Part shown: piece after piece, positions 17,100-29,044 of the stretch | Layout: every line of letters starts with the position of its first letter | Numbering within the stretch: position 1 is the stretch's first letter | From: Thalassospira povalilytica | Lineage (GTDB): Bacteria > Pseudomonadota > Alphaproteobacteria > Rhodospirillales > Thalassospiraceae | Reading direction: 5' to 3' | NCBI RefSeq assembly: GCF_002844235.1 | Contig: NZ_PGTS01000003.1 | Location: forward strand, 434,001-498,000 | DNA length: 64,000 nt | Program-made: the position numbers and the translations under genes | Notes under the pieces: generated by a model | Seen by the model: only the letters and a program-made list of their open reading frames with translations | The model's database searches: none | Told to the model about the DNA's origin: nothing

Positions 17100-17349
17100 C
17101 GGGTGGCTTTCGTAAAACAGAAATGTCCGCAAAGGTGGGGCAACGCGGAACCGGAAATCCCGGTGCATCCGGTGGAATGGGTCATCGGGATGCCGACGGG
17201 CGCCGCAATCATATGGTTTTGGCGGCCTGCGTCCAGATCGAAGATCGCATGGCCGGCCATCGCCCGCACACAGCATCGAAATTGATCCTTATTTTACGGT
17301 CGATTCTGGTCTAGAAAGTGGGTCGCCCTAACTTGCACGAGTTCCAGAT

Positions 17350-18189
17350 ATGCCTGAATTGCCAGAGGTCGAAACAGTTACCCGTGGTCTGACACCGGTC
17401 ATGGAGGGCCGCATTGTCGATCACGTGGTGCAACGTCGCGCCAATCTGCGTTTTGCCTTTCCCGACGGCTTTGTCGATCGCATGGCCGGTCGCAAGATCG
17501 ATCAGCTGACCCGGCGGGCAAAATACATTCTGGGATATCTTGATGATGGTCAGGTATTGCTGATCCATCTGGGCATGTCGGGCCGCATGACCATTCATAA
17601 TGATCCGGCGGTCGCCGTTCCCGAACCGGGCAAGCATGATCATGTCGATTTCGTCATGCAGGATGGCGCTGTTGTGCGCTTTAACGATCCGCGCCGCTTC
17701 GGGGTGATCACCCTGATTGCCGCAGACGAAGTCGCCAACCACAAGATGCTGGCCGGTATCGGTCCCGAGCCGCTTGGCAATGCGTTCAATGCCGCGGTGC
17801 TGGCCGACGGGCTTGCGCGTCGCGGCAGTCCGATCAAGACCGCCTTGCTTGACCAGAAACTGGTGGCCGGTCTTGGCAATATATATGTCTGCGAAGCCTT
17901 GTTCCGCTCGGGCATTGCACCGGACCGTCTGGCAAGGGATCTCAAGCCCGGTGAAATTGACCGTCTTTATCGCGAAATCCGTCTGGTGCTGGAAGATGCC
18001 ATTGCCGCGGGCGGTTCAAGCCTGAAGGATCATCGCCAGACCAATGGCGAACTGGGTTATTTCCAGCATAATTTCCGCGTCTATGGTCGCGAAGGTGAAA
18101 CCTGTGTGGCGGACGGATGCGACAGCACGATCGGACGAATCGTTCAGGCCGGACGATCGACCTTCTTCTGCCCGACCTGTCAGAAATAA
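17350..18189 (+). CDS. mutM: Formamidopyrimidine-DNA glycosylase
   Basis: A 279-residue base-excision repair enzyme that removes 8-oxoguanine and nicks the strand. The N-terminal MPELPEVETV supplies the catalytic Pro2 and Glu3, K58 lies in TRRAKYILG, and the helix-two-turn-helix carries AGLGNIYVCEALF. A four-cysteine zinc finger ends the protein (CVADGC to CPTC). All key residues are present. Confidence 0.96.
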   Translation: MPELPEVETVTRGLTPVMEGRIVDHVVQRRANLRFAFPDGFVDRMAGRKIDQLTRRAKYILGYLDDGQVLLIHLGMSGRMTIHNDPAVAVPEPGKHDHVDFVMQDGAVVRFNDPRRFGVITLIAADEVANHKMLAGIGPEPLGNAFNAAVLADGLARRGSPIKTALLDQKLVAGLGNIYVCEALFRSGIAPDRLARDLKPGEIDRLYREIRLVLEDAIAAGGSSLKDHRQTNGELGYFQHNFRVYGREGETCVADGCDSTIGRIVQAGRSTFFCPTCQK

Positions 18190-18504
18190 GCGCGCTCCAT
18201 AAACAGGCATGGCAATGCGCGGCAGAGGACGGAACAGGCATATTCCGTCCTTCGACTCCGCTGCCTGATCGCTGTATCTGCTATTGGCCGCCCATATCCG
18301 GGACATAAGCGACAAGTCTTAAGCCATAAGCCATAAGCCATTAACCGCGAACCGGGCGGTCTGATCCCTGCCTCCTTTCATGATGCTTTCACGCGGTGCC
18401 GGTTGCGGGGCGGGATCAAAATCGGTAAAACAGTATCAAAATATGGTTTCAGACGAATCGGCCCCGCACAAGCCGGGCAGATCGCGGATATAAGGATTAC
18501 AGGC
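18190..18504. other. Intergenic region between mutM and the enoyl-CoA hydratase gene
   Basis: No gene is supported. It contains three head-to-tail copies of TAAGCCA at 18320-18340. An in-frame extension of the downstream gene reaches back to 18403 but lacks a ribosome-binding sequence and family similarity. Confidence 0.4.
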
Positions 18505-19281
18505 ATGTCATATGAAAACATCATCGCCGAGAAAAAGGGCAATGTCGGACTGATCACCCTTAACCGTCCCCAGGCACTCAATGCGCTGTGCGCTGCCCTG
18601 ATCACGGATATCGGTGCGGCACTTGATGATTTCGAATCCGATGAAAACATTCGTGCCATTGTCATTACCGGGTCGGAACGCGCCTTTGCGGCCGGTGCCG
18701 ACATCAAGGAAATGGCCGATTACGATTATATGGATGTCTATAAGAACGACTTCATCACCAAAGGCTGGACCCGTGTTGCCAGCTGCCGCAAGCCGACCAT
18801 TGCCGCCGTTGCCGGATTCGCGCTGGGTGGTGGCTGTGAACTTGCCATGATGTGCGACATCATGATTGCCGCCGACACCGCTAAGTTCGGTCAGCCCGAA
18901 ATCACCATCGGCACCATCCCCGGTGCTGGCGGGACGCAGCGCCTGACCCGTGCGATTGGCAAGGCCAAGGCAATGGAAATGTGCCTGACCGGGCGCATGA
19001 TGGATGCCGAGGAAGCCGAACGTTCCGGTCTGGTGGCGCGAATCGTCCCGGCCGACTCGCTGCTGGAAGAAGCCCTTAAAACGGCGGAAAAGATCGCCTC
19101 CTTCTCGGGCCCGGTTTCGATGAAGGTCAAGGAATCGGTCAACAAGGCCTATGAAATGACCCTGACAGAAGGCCTGATGTTTGAACGTCGCGAATTCCAT
19201 TCGACCTTCGCGCTCGAAGACCGTGCCGAAGGCATGAAGGCCTTCACAGAAAAGAGAAAAGCCGATTTCAAGCACCGTTGA
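18505..19281 (+). CDS. Enoyl-CoA hydratase (crotonase family)
   Basis: A 258-residue enzyme that hydrates trans-2-enoyl-CoA in beta-oxidation. The two catalytic glutamates are E112 in [12 protein letters not shown] and E132 in [11 protein letters not shown]. The oxyanion-hole segment is [10 protein letters not shown]. Length and motifs match short-chain (EchA/FadB-like) hydratases. The start at 18505 has AAGGAT 8 bases upstream and gives the family's MSYENI opening. Confidence 0.93.
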   Translation: MSYENIIAEKKGNVGLITLNRPQALNALCAALITDIGAALDDFESDENIRAIVITGSERAFAAGADIKEMADYDYMDVYKNDFITKGWTRVASCRKPTIAAVAGFALGGGCELAMMCDIMIAADTAKFGQPEITIGTIPGAGGTQRLTRAIGKAKAMEMCLTGRMMDAEEAERSGLVARIVPADSLLEEALKTAEKIASFSGPVSMKVKESVNKAYEMTLTEGLMFERREFHSTFALEDRAEGMKAFTEKRKADFKHR

Positions 19282-19392
19282 TTGCACGGTGCCCGGTGTA
19301 AGTTGACCCCTGATTCCGTCGCTGCATATCTGTGTTGCAGGCCAACAGAGTCCTAAACCGCAGAAATTAGGGCATCGACGCGGCATCGGGGG

Positions 19393-19421
19393 TTGACGAG
19401 GGTTTCGGACAGAGCTATAAG
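19393..19421 (+). promoter_or_regulatory. Promoter of rpsT
   Basis: TTGACG (19393-19398), a 17-base spacer, and TATAAG (19416-19421). It is close to the sigma-70 consensus and 47 bases before the rpsT start. Confidence 0.75.
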
Positions 19422-19467
19422 CCGCGCTCCGAATTACGTAACATTTGTTTGAAGAGACAGGTTCGCA

Positions 19468-19728
19468 ATGGCTCACCATAAATCGGCCAAGAAGCGCATT
19501 CGCCGCAACGCCGCCCGTGCAGAAGTTAACGGCGCACGTATCGGTCGCATTCGTACCTTCGTTAAGAAGGTCGAAGCTGCGCTGAACGTTGGCGACAAAG
19601 ATGCTGCTCAGGCTGCGATGAAAATCGCCGAGCCGGAAATGGCGCGCGGCGCGCAGCTCGGCGTTCTGCACAAGAACACCGTTGCTCGCAAGGTTTCGCG
19701 TCTGACCGCTCGTATCAAGGCGCTTTAA
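19468..19728 (+). CDS. rpsT: 30S ribosomal protein S20
   Basis: An 86-residue, Lys/Arg/Ala-rich helical protein that binds 16S rRNA in the 30S subunit. [14 protein letters not shown] at the start and [17 protein letters not shown] at the end are diagnostic. It lies upstream of dnaA, as in several alphaproteobacteria. Confidence 0.97.
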   Translation: MAHHKSAKKRIRRNAARAEVNGARIGRIRTFVKKVEAALNVGDKDAAQAAMKIAEPEMARGAQLGVLHKNTVARKVSRLTARIKAL

Positions 19729-19754
19729 TTTATCCCTTACGGGATGGCGAGTCG

Positions 19755-19780
19755 AAGGCCGCGCCTCTGGTGCGGCCTTT
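19755..19780 (+). terminator. Rho-independent terminator of rpsT
   Basis: AAGGCCGCGCC (19755-19765) pairs with GGTGCGGCCTT (19769-19779) with one G:T pair and a TCT loop, followed by TT. Confidence 0.75.
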
Positions 19781-19875
19781 TCGCTGCCCTGATTTCGGAG
19801 AATCACCTTTTGTTCCTTGATTCCGCGGGTGCAAGAAACCGCAGAAAATAAGGAACGTTTTGGTGCCGAAATCCT

Positions 19876-19928
19876 TTTAACGTTCTGTTAAAGATCGCCT
19901 TGCCTGATGTGGGTCGCATCAGTACAGT
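19876..19928 (+). promoter_or_regulatory. dnaA: Likely dnaA promoter with an upstream palindrome
   Basis: TTGCCT (19900-19905), 17-base spacer, TACAGT (19923-19928). Just upstream, TTTAAC (19876-19881) and GTTAAA (19887-19892) form a perfect inverted repeat around GTTCT, in the position of an activator or repressor site. Confidence 0.45.
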
Positions 19929-20117
19929 GTTTGGACTTCGCAGGCCGCGCAAAGTGGCCAGTGACGAAGAACCAAAAACAAAAGGCGCGAGTACGCTTCC
20001 AGGATTTTGCGGAAGACCAGCGTGTTGATCACTACTGTGATGAACGCGGCACAGTACTATTTTGTCTTTTGCAGTCTTGAATGTGTTGAAATTGGGATAT
20101 CGGGGAAGGTTCAAACA

Positions 20118-21665
20118 GTGCAGCACGCCGTGAGGGGAACGCAATCGGCACTCGGGCAGACCAGCGGGGGGATGCAGGGTGACCAGCAGGCAGCACTTGA
20201 TGATCATACAGTCGCAATCTGGCAGGTCGTTCGTGAAAAGCTGCGCGCCGAATTCGGTGCCACAGCCTATCGCTACTGGCTTGAGCCGGTTGTCCTGATT
20301 GGTGTCGAGGCAGGTGTGGCGCGTCTTGGTGCGCCGACCCGTGCCATGCGTGACTGGGTAACCCAGCACTATCTCGACCGGATCCAGGCCTTCTGGCATG
20401 CCGAAGATGCCAACGTGCATTTCGTCGAAATCAACATCATCTCCGTTTCCAATGGCAATGCGCCCGCCAATCAGGTTGAACCAGCCGCTTCCCCGGCATC
20501 GGGTTCTGCTGCGGGCGATGTTTCCGCGACCAAACCGGCCCCCAAGGCCAAGCCGGGCGCTGGAAAGATCTCGGTTGCCGAGGCCCCCTGTCAGCCGCAG
20601 GCTGCCGGCCGCACGGCGATTGCCAGCATGTCAGATGACGGCATTTCTGCTGCCCTTGATCCGCGTTACACCTTCGACAATTTCGTGATCGGCAAGCCGA
20701 ACGAATTTGCCTATGCCGCGGCGCGCCGTCTGGCCGAAGCCGAATCGGTGCCATTCAACCCGCTGTTCCTGTATGGCGGCGTCGGTCTTGGTAAAACCCA
20801 CCTGATGCATGCGATTGCCTGGCATATCCGCCGCACGCAGCCGCACCGCACGGTGATATACCTGTCGGCGGAAAAATTCATGTATCGCTTCATCCGGGCG
20901 CTGCGTGACAAAAACACGGTCGATTTCAAGGACCAGTTCCGTTCGGTGGACGTTCTGATGGTCGATGATGTCCAGTTCATCTCGGGCAAGGACTCGACCC
21001 AGGAAGAATTCTTCCACACCTTTAACGCGCTGGTCGATCAGGGCCGTCAGATCATTGTCTCGGCTGACAAGTCGCCCTCTGATCTTGAAGATATCGAAGA
21101 ACGCCTGCGGTCGCGTCTGGGCTCCGGCCTTGTTGCCGATATCCATGCAACCACTTACGAGCTGCGTCTGGGCATTCTCGAATCCAAGGCCGAACGTCAG
21201 GGTGTCGAACTGCCCCAGCGTGTCATGGAATTCCTCGCCCACAAGATCACGGCCAACGTGCGTGAGCTCGAAGGTGCGCTTAACCGCGTGATCGCGCATT
21301 CGCAGCTTGTCGGTCGCGAGATCAGCCTCGAAATGGTTCAGGATGTTCTTCACGATGTGCTGCGCGCCTCCGAGCGCCGGGTATCGATCGAGGAAATCCA
21401 GAAACGCGTGGCTGAACATTTCAACATCAAGGTGTCGGACATGCATTCCGCCCGCCGTGCCCGTGCGGTTGCCCGCCCGCGTCAGGTGGCGATGTATCTG
21501 TCCAAGCAACTGACCACCCATTCCCTGCCGGAAATCGGTCGGAAATTCGGCGGGCGTGACCACACCACGGTTATGCATGCAGTGCGCAAGATCGAAGAAC
21601 TGCACAGTTCCGATCCGTCACTTTCCGAAGATATCGATCTGCTGCGCCGGATGCTCGAAGGCTGA
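20118..21665 (+). CDS. dnaA: Chromosomal replication initiator protein DnaA
   Basis: Initiates chromosome replication by binding DnaA boxes and opening the origin with ATP. Domain I starts near WQVVREKL. A variable linker rich in Ala and Pro follows. The AAA+ domain shows Walker A GGVGLGKTHL and Walker B LMVDDVQF, and the C-terminal helix-turn-helix has the signature GGRDHTTVMHAV. The frame opens at 20007. GTG 20118 has GGGGAAGG 8 bases upstream and is chosen (515 residues). ATG 20172 (497 residues) is a real alternative, though its G-rich stretch abuts the codon. Confidence 0.93.
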   Translation: MQHAVRGTQSALGQTSGGMQGDQQAALDDHTVAIWQVVREKLRAEFGATAYRYWLEPVVLIGVEAGVARLGAPTRAMRDWVTQHYLDRIQAFWHAEDANVHFVEINIISVSNGNAPANQVEPAASPASGSAAGDVSATKPAPKAKPGAGKISVAEAPCQPQAAGRTAIASMSDDGISAALDPRYTFDNFVIGKPNEFAYAAARRLAEAESVPFNPLFLYGGVGLGKTHLMHAIAWHIRRTQPHRTVIYLSAEKFMYRFIRALRDKNTVDFKDQFRSVDVLMVDDVQFISGKDSTQEEFFHTFNALVDQGRQIIVSADKSPSDLEDIEERLRSRLGSGLVADIHATTYELRLGILESKAERQGVELPQRVMEFLAHKITANVRELEGALNRVIAHSQLVGREISLEMVQDVLHDVLRASERRVSIEEIQKRVAEHFNIKVSDMHSARRARAVARPRQVAMYLSKQLTTHSLPEIGRKFGGRDHTTVMHAVRKIEELHSSDPSLSEDIDLLRRMLEG

Positions 21666-22034
21666 TTGTTTCGGTGCCTGACCGATCTGGCATCGTGGAT
21701 TTTCTTGATGCCTGTGCCGTCGAATTTTGGTGCTGACGGGGCCGGACTCCGCATGGTTCGGTCGCCGGATTCCGGGTCGGAATGACGGGTAAAATTCCCC
21801 TGAAATACATGAACAAAACTGCGAGTCGCGCAGTATGCGCCGCTTTGCGCGTTTCGGGCGTAAATTGCCGTGCCGACTCCTTTTATTTGCTTGGGTTTAA
21901 GCCGTAAAAATCCTTCGATTTCGTGTCATGCATGTTATAATGCGCCTTCCTTGCCCGAAAGGGTGGGGGTCAGGTGAGAAAACTGATTAAAAATCAATTT
22001 GTTAAACTAATACTGACAGACGGATAGGACGGGC
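21666..22034. other. dnaN: Intergenic region between dnaA and dnaN
   Basis: No ORF. TATAAT at 21936-21941 is a perfect -10 with an indistinct -35, probably the dnaN promoter, about 90 bases before the dnaN start. No DnaA-box cluster was seen. The last 60 bases before dnaN are AT-rich. Confidence 0.45.
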
Positions 22035-23153
22035 ATGAAGCTGACCATCGAACGCGCGGCTCTGTTGAAATCGCTGACCCATGTTCAAAGTGTTGTTGAA
22101 CGACGCAACACCATCCCGATTCTGTCCAATATTTTGCTGCGGGCAGAGAATGATCGTCTTTCCCTGACGGCAACGGACATGGACCTTGAAGTGGTCGAAA
22201 CCACCACGGCCGAGGTCTCCGAACCGGGCGCGACCACGACGCCTGCACATACCCTTTATGAAATCGTCCGCAAACTGCCCGAAGGTTCCCAGGTGCAGAT
22301 CGCCCTTGAACCGGGTGCCGGTCGTCTGACCCTGGCTGCGGGCCGTTCGAAATTTAATCTGGCGGTTCTGCCGGTCGATGATTTCCCGGTCATGTCCGGT
22401 GGCGATCTTCCGGTCAGCTTCGGTCTTGCTGCTGCGGAACTGCGCGGCCTGATTGATCGCGCCGAGTTCGCGATCTCGACCGAAGAAACCCGTTACTATC
22501 TCAACGGCATCTATTTCCATGCCACCGACGCCGAAGGCACCAAGATCCTGCGGGCTGTTGCCACCGACGGTCACCGTCTGGCCCGGGTCGAGGCACCGCT
22601 GCCTGATGGTGCGGAAAACATGCCGGGCGTCATCGTGCCGCGCAAGACCGTTGGTGAATTGCGCAAACTGATCGAAGAAACCGGCGAAGCGGTCGATATC
22701 GCTCTGTCGGACACCAAAATCCGCTTCGGATTCGGCAATGCGATCCTGACCTCCAAGCTGATTGATGGCACCTTCCCCGATTACGAACGCGTCATTCCAT
22801 CGGGCAATGACAAGACCCTTGATATCGAATGTAAGGCCTTTGCCGATGCGGTTGACCGTGTTTCGGCGATTTCGATTGAAAAATCGCGTGCGGTCAAGGT
22901 CGTGCTGTCGGGGACGACCCTCACGCTTTCGGCTTCAAGCCCCGAACACGGCACCGCGTCCGAGGAACTTGAAATCAACTACGATGCCGAGGACATCGAA
23001 ATCGGCTTTAACTCGCGCTATCTGCTCGACATCGCCAAACAGGTCAAGGGCGATACCCTCAACCTTCTGATGTCGGATGGTTCAAGCCCGACGATCCTGC
23101 GTGATACCGACGACCTTTCGGCATTGTATGTTCTGATGCCGATGCGTGTGTGA
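22035..23153 (+). CDS. dnaN: DNA polymerase III subunit beta (sliding clamp)
   Basis: A 372-residue protein; a dimer forms the ring that tethers DNA polymerase III. It opens MKLTIERAALLKSLTHVQSVVERRNTIPIL, the standard clamp N-terminus, and ends LYVLMPMRV, where the C-terminal MPMR motif helps form the partner-binding pocket. The order dnaA-dnaN-recF-gyrB is the ancestral bacterial one. Confidence 0.97.
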   Translation: MKLTIERAALLKSLTHVQSVVERRNTIPILSNILLRAENDRLSLTATDMDLEVVETTTAEVSEPGATTTPAHTLYEIVRKLPEGSQVQIALEPGAGRLTLAAGRSKFNLAVLPVDDFPVMSGGDLPVSFGLAAAELRGLIDRAEFAISTEETRYYLNGIYFHATDAEGTKILRAVATDGHRLARVEAPLPDGAENMPGVIVPRKTVGELRKLIEETGEAVDIALSDTKIRFGFGNAILTSKLIDGTFPDYERVIPSGNDKTLDIECKAFADAVDRVSAISIEKSRAVKVVLSGTTLTLSASSPEHGTASEELEINYDAEDIEIGFNSRYLLDIAKQVKGDTLNLLMSDGSSPTILRDTDDLSALYVLMPMRV

Positions 23154-23217
23154 CGGTAAGCACGATTAAGCTGTGGCTGCTCTTGCCAATAACCTCATGC
23201 CAAAAGACGGTGCGTCC

Positions 23218-26857
<3,640 letters not shown>

Positions 26858-26901
26858 GTGCGAGGATTAAGTCCACGATTAAAATCGTGACCTGACATCA
26901 C

Positions 26902-26941
26902 AAAGCCGGAGACGAAGGATACCCTTCATCTCCGGCTTTTG
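26902..26941 (+). terminator. Rho-independent terminator of gyrB
   Basis: A 17-nt arm (26902-26918) pairs with 26923-26939 with one mismatch around an ATAC loop, ending in TTTTG. It closes the dnaA-gyrB block and marks the left edge of the polysaccharide locus. Confidence 0.85.
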
Positions 26942-26996
26942 TGTTCCTGACTGGGCCGTAACTGGTAATGGCCAAGATGCATCCCCGAAAGATCAG

Positions 26997-28220
26997 TCAC
27001 ATTCGCTGTCTGGCGCTTGACCCCATGTCGGCGGAGACCATGCGTTCAAGCAGGCTGGTTTGTTTGTCGAGGCACAGTTCAAGGTCAAAGTGATCGATAA
27101 TCGTTTTGCGGGCCTGTCCACGCATTCGGCCAAGATCATTTTGTCGGGTCAGGCAGAAGGCCATCTTTTCGGCCAGTGTCTCGCTGTCCCAAAAATCGGT
27201 AAAAAATCCGTTTTGTCCATCGCGGATCACCTCCTGACAGGGGCCGGTGTTAGAGGCAATGACAGGGGCCCCGCATGCCATTGCTTCGAGCATCGACCAG
27301 GACAGCACAAACGGATATGTCAGATAAATATGGGCCGAACTGATCTGATATATACGGATCAGTTGGTCATGCGGGATCTGGCCAAGAAAATGAATGCGCG
27401 ACTGATCGATCCCGGTTTCGTCTAACATGACATCACGCCATTTCCGGCCATCGGCGCGTGGCTGTCCGTAACTGATCCCGTCACCGCCGGCGATGACAAA
27501 AACAGCATCGGGGTTTTCTTTCGCAAGCTTGGCAGCCGCCCGCATGAACGTGGGAAAGCCGCGATATGGTTCAAGGTCGCGCGCGACATAGGTAATGACC
27601 TGATCACCAGTGCCAAGCACCCTTCCATCGGGAAGCGTTAGCTCGGCGTTCGGGTTCGGGCGGCATCGACGGGTATCGACACCTTCATGGCAGACACCGA
27701 TCTTGTGGTGATAGGCCACAGGAAAAGCCGATTTCTGCCAGCGTGTCGGGCTGATCGCCGCATCAAGCTGGTCAAGGGTGGCCAACTGTGCGGCATTTCG
27801 CAGGCGAAGCTGGGTCCGCTTGGCCAGTGTTATGTCTTCATCAGGCGCAAAGCCGACGTCACGTCCTGTCGCGTGATAGTAATGTTCGCAATACCCGATC
27901 AGGGGTGTTTCGGGCAGGACATCACGGGCAAACATCATGCTGCCCCAGCCAATATGACCGTAAACGATGTCCGGTACGCCTTCCTCACGCACAAGGTTAT
28001 CAAGCGTTTTGGCAGCCTTCAGGCCCACTTCCTGATGATATTGGGCAAAGGGCATGGCCGGTGGCGGTGGGGTGGCTGGTTGGCGCAGTGTCCGGATGCC
28101 GGGCAGTCGCACATTCATGGCTTCACACAGAAACGATACCTGCCATCCGGCATTGGCCAGATGACAGGCAAGATGTACAAACTGTCCAGGTCCATGACGA
28201 TGAACGAGGACAATTTTCAT
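26997..28220 (-). CDS. Glycosyltransferase family 4
   Basis: A 407-residue GT-B enzyme that transfers a sugar from a nucleotide donor. The N-terminal KIVLVHRHGPGQFVHLACHLANAGW is the acceptor-side Rossmann start. The C-terminal donor domain carries SWSMLEAMACGAPVIASNTG followed by QEVI, the EX7E motif of retaining GT4 enzymes. Its start overlaps the MarR gene's stop in ATGA, so the two are co-translated, and it is divergent from the type I secretion genes. Donor and acceptor are unknown. Confidence 0.87.
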   Translation of the reverse strand: MKIVLVHRHGPGQFVHLACHLANAGWQVSFLCEAMNVRLPGIRTLRQPATPPPPAMPFAQYHQEVGLKAAKTLDNLVREEGVPDIVYGHIGWGSMMFARDVLPETPLIGYCEHYYHATGRDVGFAPDEDITLAKRTQLRLRNAAQLATLDQLDAAISPTRWQKSAFPVAYHHKIGVCHEGVDTRRCRPNPNAELTLPDGRVLGTGDQVITYVARDLEPYRGFPTFMRAAAKLAKENPDAVFVIAGGDGISYGQPRADGRKWRDVMLDETGIDQSRIHFLGQIPHDQLIRIYQISSAHIYLTYPFVLSWSMLEAMACGAPVIASNTGPCQEVIRDGQNGFFTDFWDSETLAEKMAFCLTRQNDLGRMRGQARKTIIDHFDLELCLDKQTSLLERMVSADMGSSARQRM

Positions 28221-28717
28221 CTTCTGTTTCGTACCTCCTGAACTGCGACGGACCCGTTGACGGGAACACCCCCGTACCTGAGAGTCTGTGTCCAGAATTC
28301 TTCCAGCCTGCGCAAGGTACGCAACGCTGTTTCCATTTCCTGCTGGTCTTCAAGATTGCTGGTCAGGGCGTCGTGATATTCCTCGTGGAGTTCATGCAAT
28401 GCCTGACAAAGTTCATGACCCTTTGCCGTCAGTTTCAGACGTGCAGATCGCCTGTCGCGTGCCATGACCTGTCGTTCGACATAGCCAGATTCAGCAAGCT
28501 GTTTGAGATTATAAGACGCGTTTGAACCCATATAGTGGCCGCGATCCAAAAGATCGCGCACCGAGAGTTCGTCTTCGCCAATGTTAAAAAGCAGCGCCAC
28601 TTGCGCCGGGCTGATGTCATCCTTTCCGAGTCGGATAAGATCTACCCGTAACAAATCCGCAAACCGTCGATATATCCGCTCGACGGTATTTGCCAGTTCA
28701 AGATGCGTGACGGTCAT
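28217..28717 (-). CDS. MarR family winged-helix regulator (ExpG/WggR-like by context)
   Basis: A 166-residue protein. The recognition region LSVRDLLDRGHYMGSNASYNLKQLAESGYV and the wing ARDRRSARLKLTAKG are typical of MarR. The frame opens at 28780, but ATG 28717 (MTVTHLELANTVERIYRRF) gives a normal length. It heads a two-gene operon with a glycosyltransferase and is divergent from the exporter and RTX genes. S. meliloti galactoglucan genes are also controlled by a MarR protein (ExpG/WggR), so control of this locus is a reasonable inference. Confidence 0.85.
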   Translation of the reverse strand: MTVTHLELANTVERIYRRFADLLRVDLIRLGKDDISPAQVALLFNIGEDELSVRDLLDRGHYMGSNASYNLKQLAESGYVERQVMARDRRSARLKLTAKGHELCQALHELHEEYHDALTSNLEDQQEMETALRTLRRLEEFWTQTLRYGGVPVNGSVAVQEVRNRR

Positions 28718-28810
28718 AACTTTCGATCCGTTATCTGGTCCCAAGCGAGAGTTGATGCCAAGGAAGGTTTTCCCGGGCACAATTTTCGTGTTGGGGAAGA
28801 TAACAAGACG

Positions 28811-28824
28811 TTGTTCTTGAACAA
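28811..28824. promoter_or_regulatory. 14-bp palindrome, candidate MarR box
   Basis: TTGTTC (28811-28816) and GAACAA (28819-28824) face each other across 2 bases, the compact two-arm form favoured by MarR proteins. It lies 94 bases upstream of the MarR start codon. Confidence 0.4.
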
Positions 28825-28868
28825 TTTTCCAGAACGCCTTTTACTTCCCACAGTTTGCTCGTTGTTCA

Positions 28869-28906
28869 GAAGTAATTCCAAAGTATTTTTATTTTTGAAT
28901 TACTTC
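28869..28906. promoter_or_regulatory. Perfect 10-bp inverted repeat, candidate operator
   Basis: GAAGTAATTC (28869-28878) and GAATTACTTC (28897-28906) are exact inverted copies separated by 18 AT-rich bases. A 9-of-10 match, GAAGTAAGTC, lies at 32357-32366 just before the RTX promoter, which suggests a shared binding protein. Confidence 0.5.
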
Positions 28907-29044
28907 CGTTGTTAATGTTTTTACATTGTCCAATCGTCAACATGAGATCGACATATTTGATTTTATTGTAGATCATCATGCCATCGCAACTATGTGATTA
29001 GATTGCGGAAAAACTATGACTTTTGCTTAATTGGATGATTTTCG

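Larger units (their letters stand above)
19729..20117. other. Intergenic region between rpsT and dnaA
   Basis: Contains the rpsT terminator, a palindrome and a likely dnaA promoter. I see no cluster of TTATNCACA boxes or AT-rich 13-mers, so nothing marks it as the replication origin. Confidence 0.5.
28718..29044. other. AT-rich divergent control region between the MarR and type I secretion genes
   Basis: A conspicuously AT-rich stretch without ORFs, holding two palindromes listed separately. It must contain both divergent promoters; I could not place their -35 and -10 boxes reliably. Confidence 0.5.

Noticed and set aside
18320-18340. Three copies of TAAGCCA as a possible iteron array
   Set aside because: Only three 7-bp units, no adjacent replication gene; more likely simple slippage.
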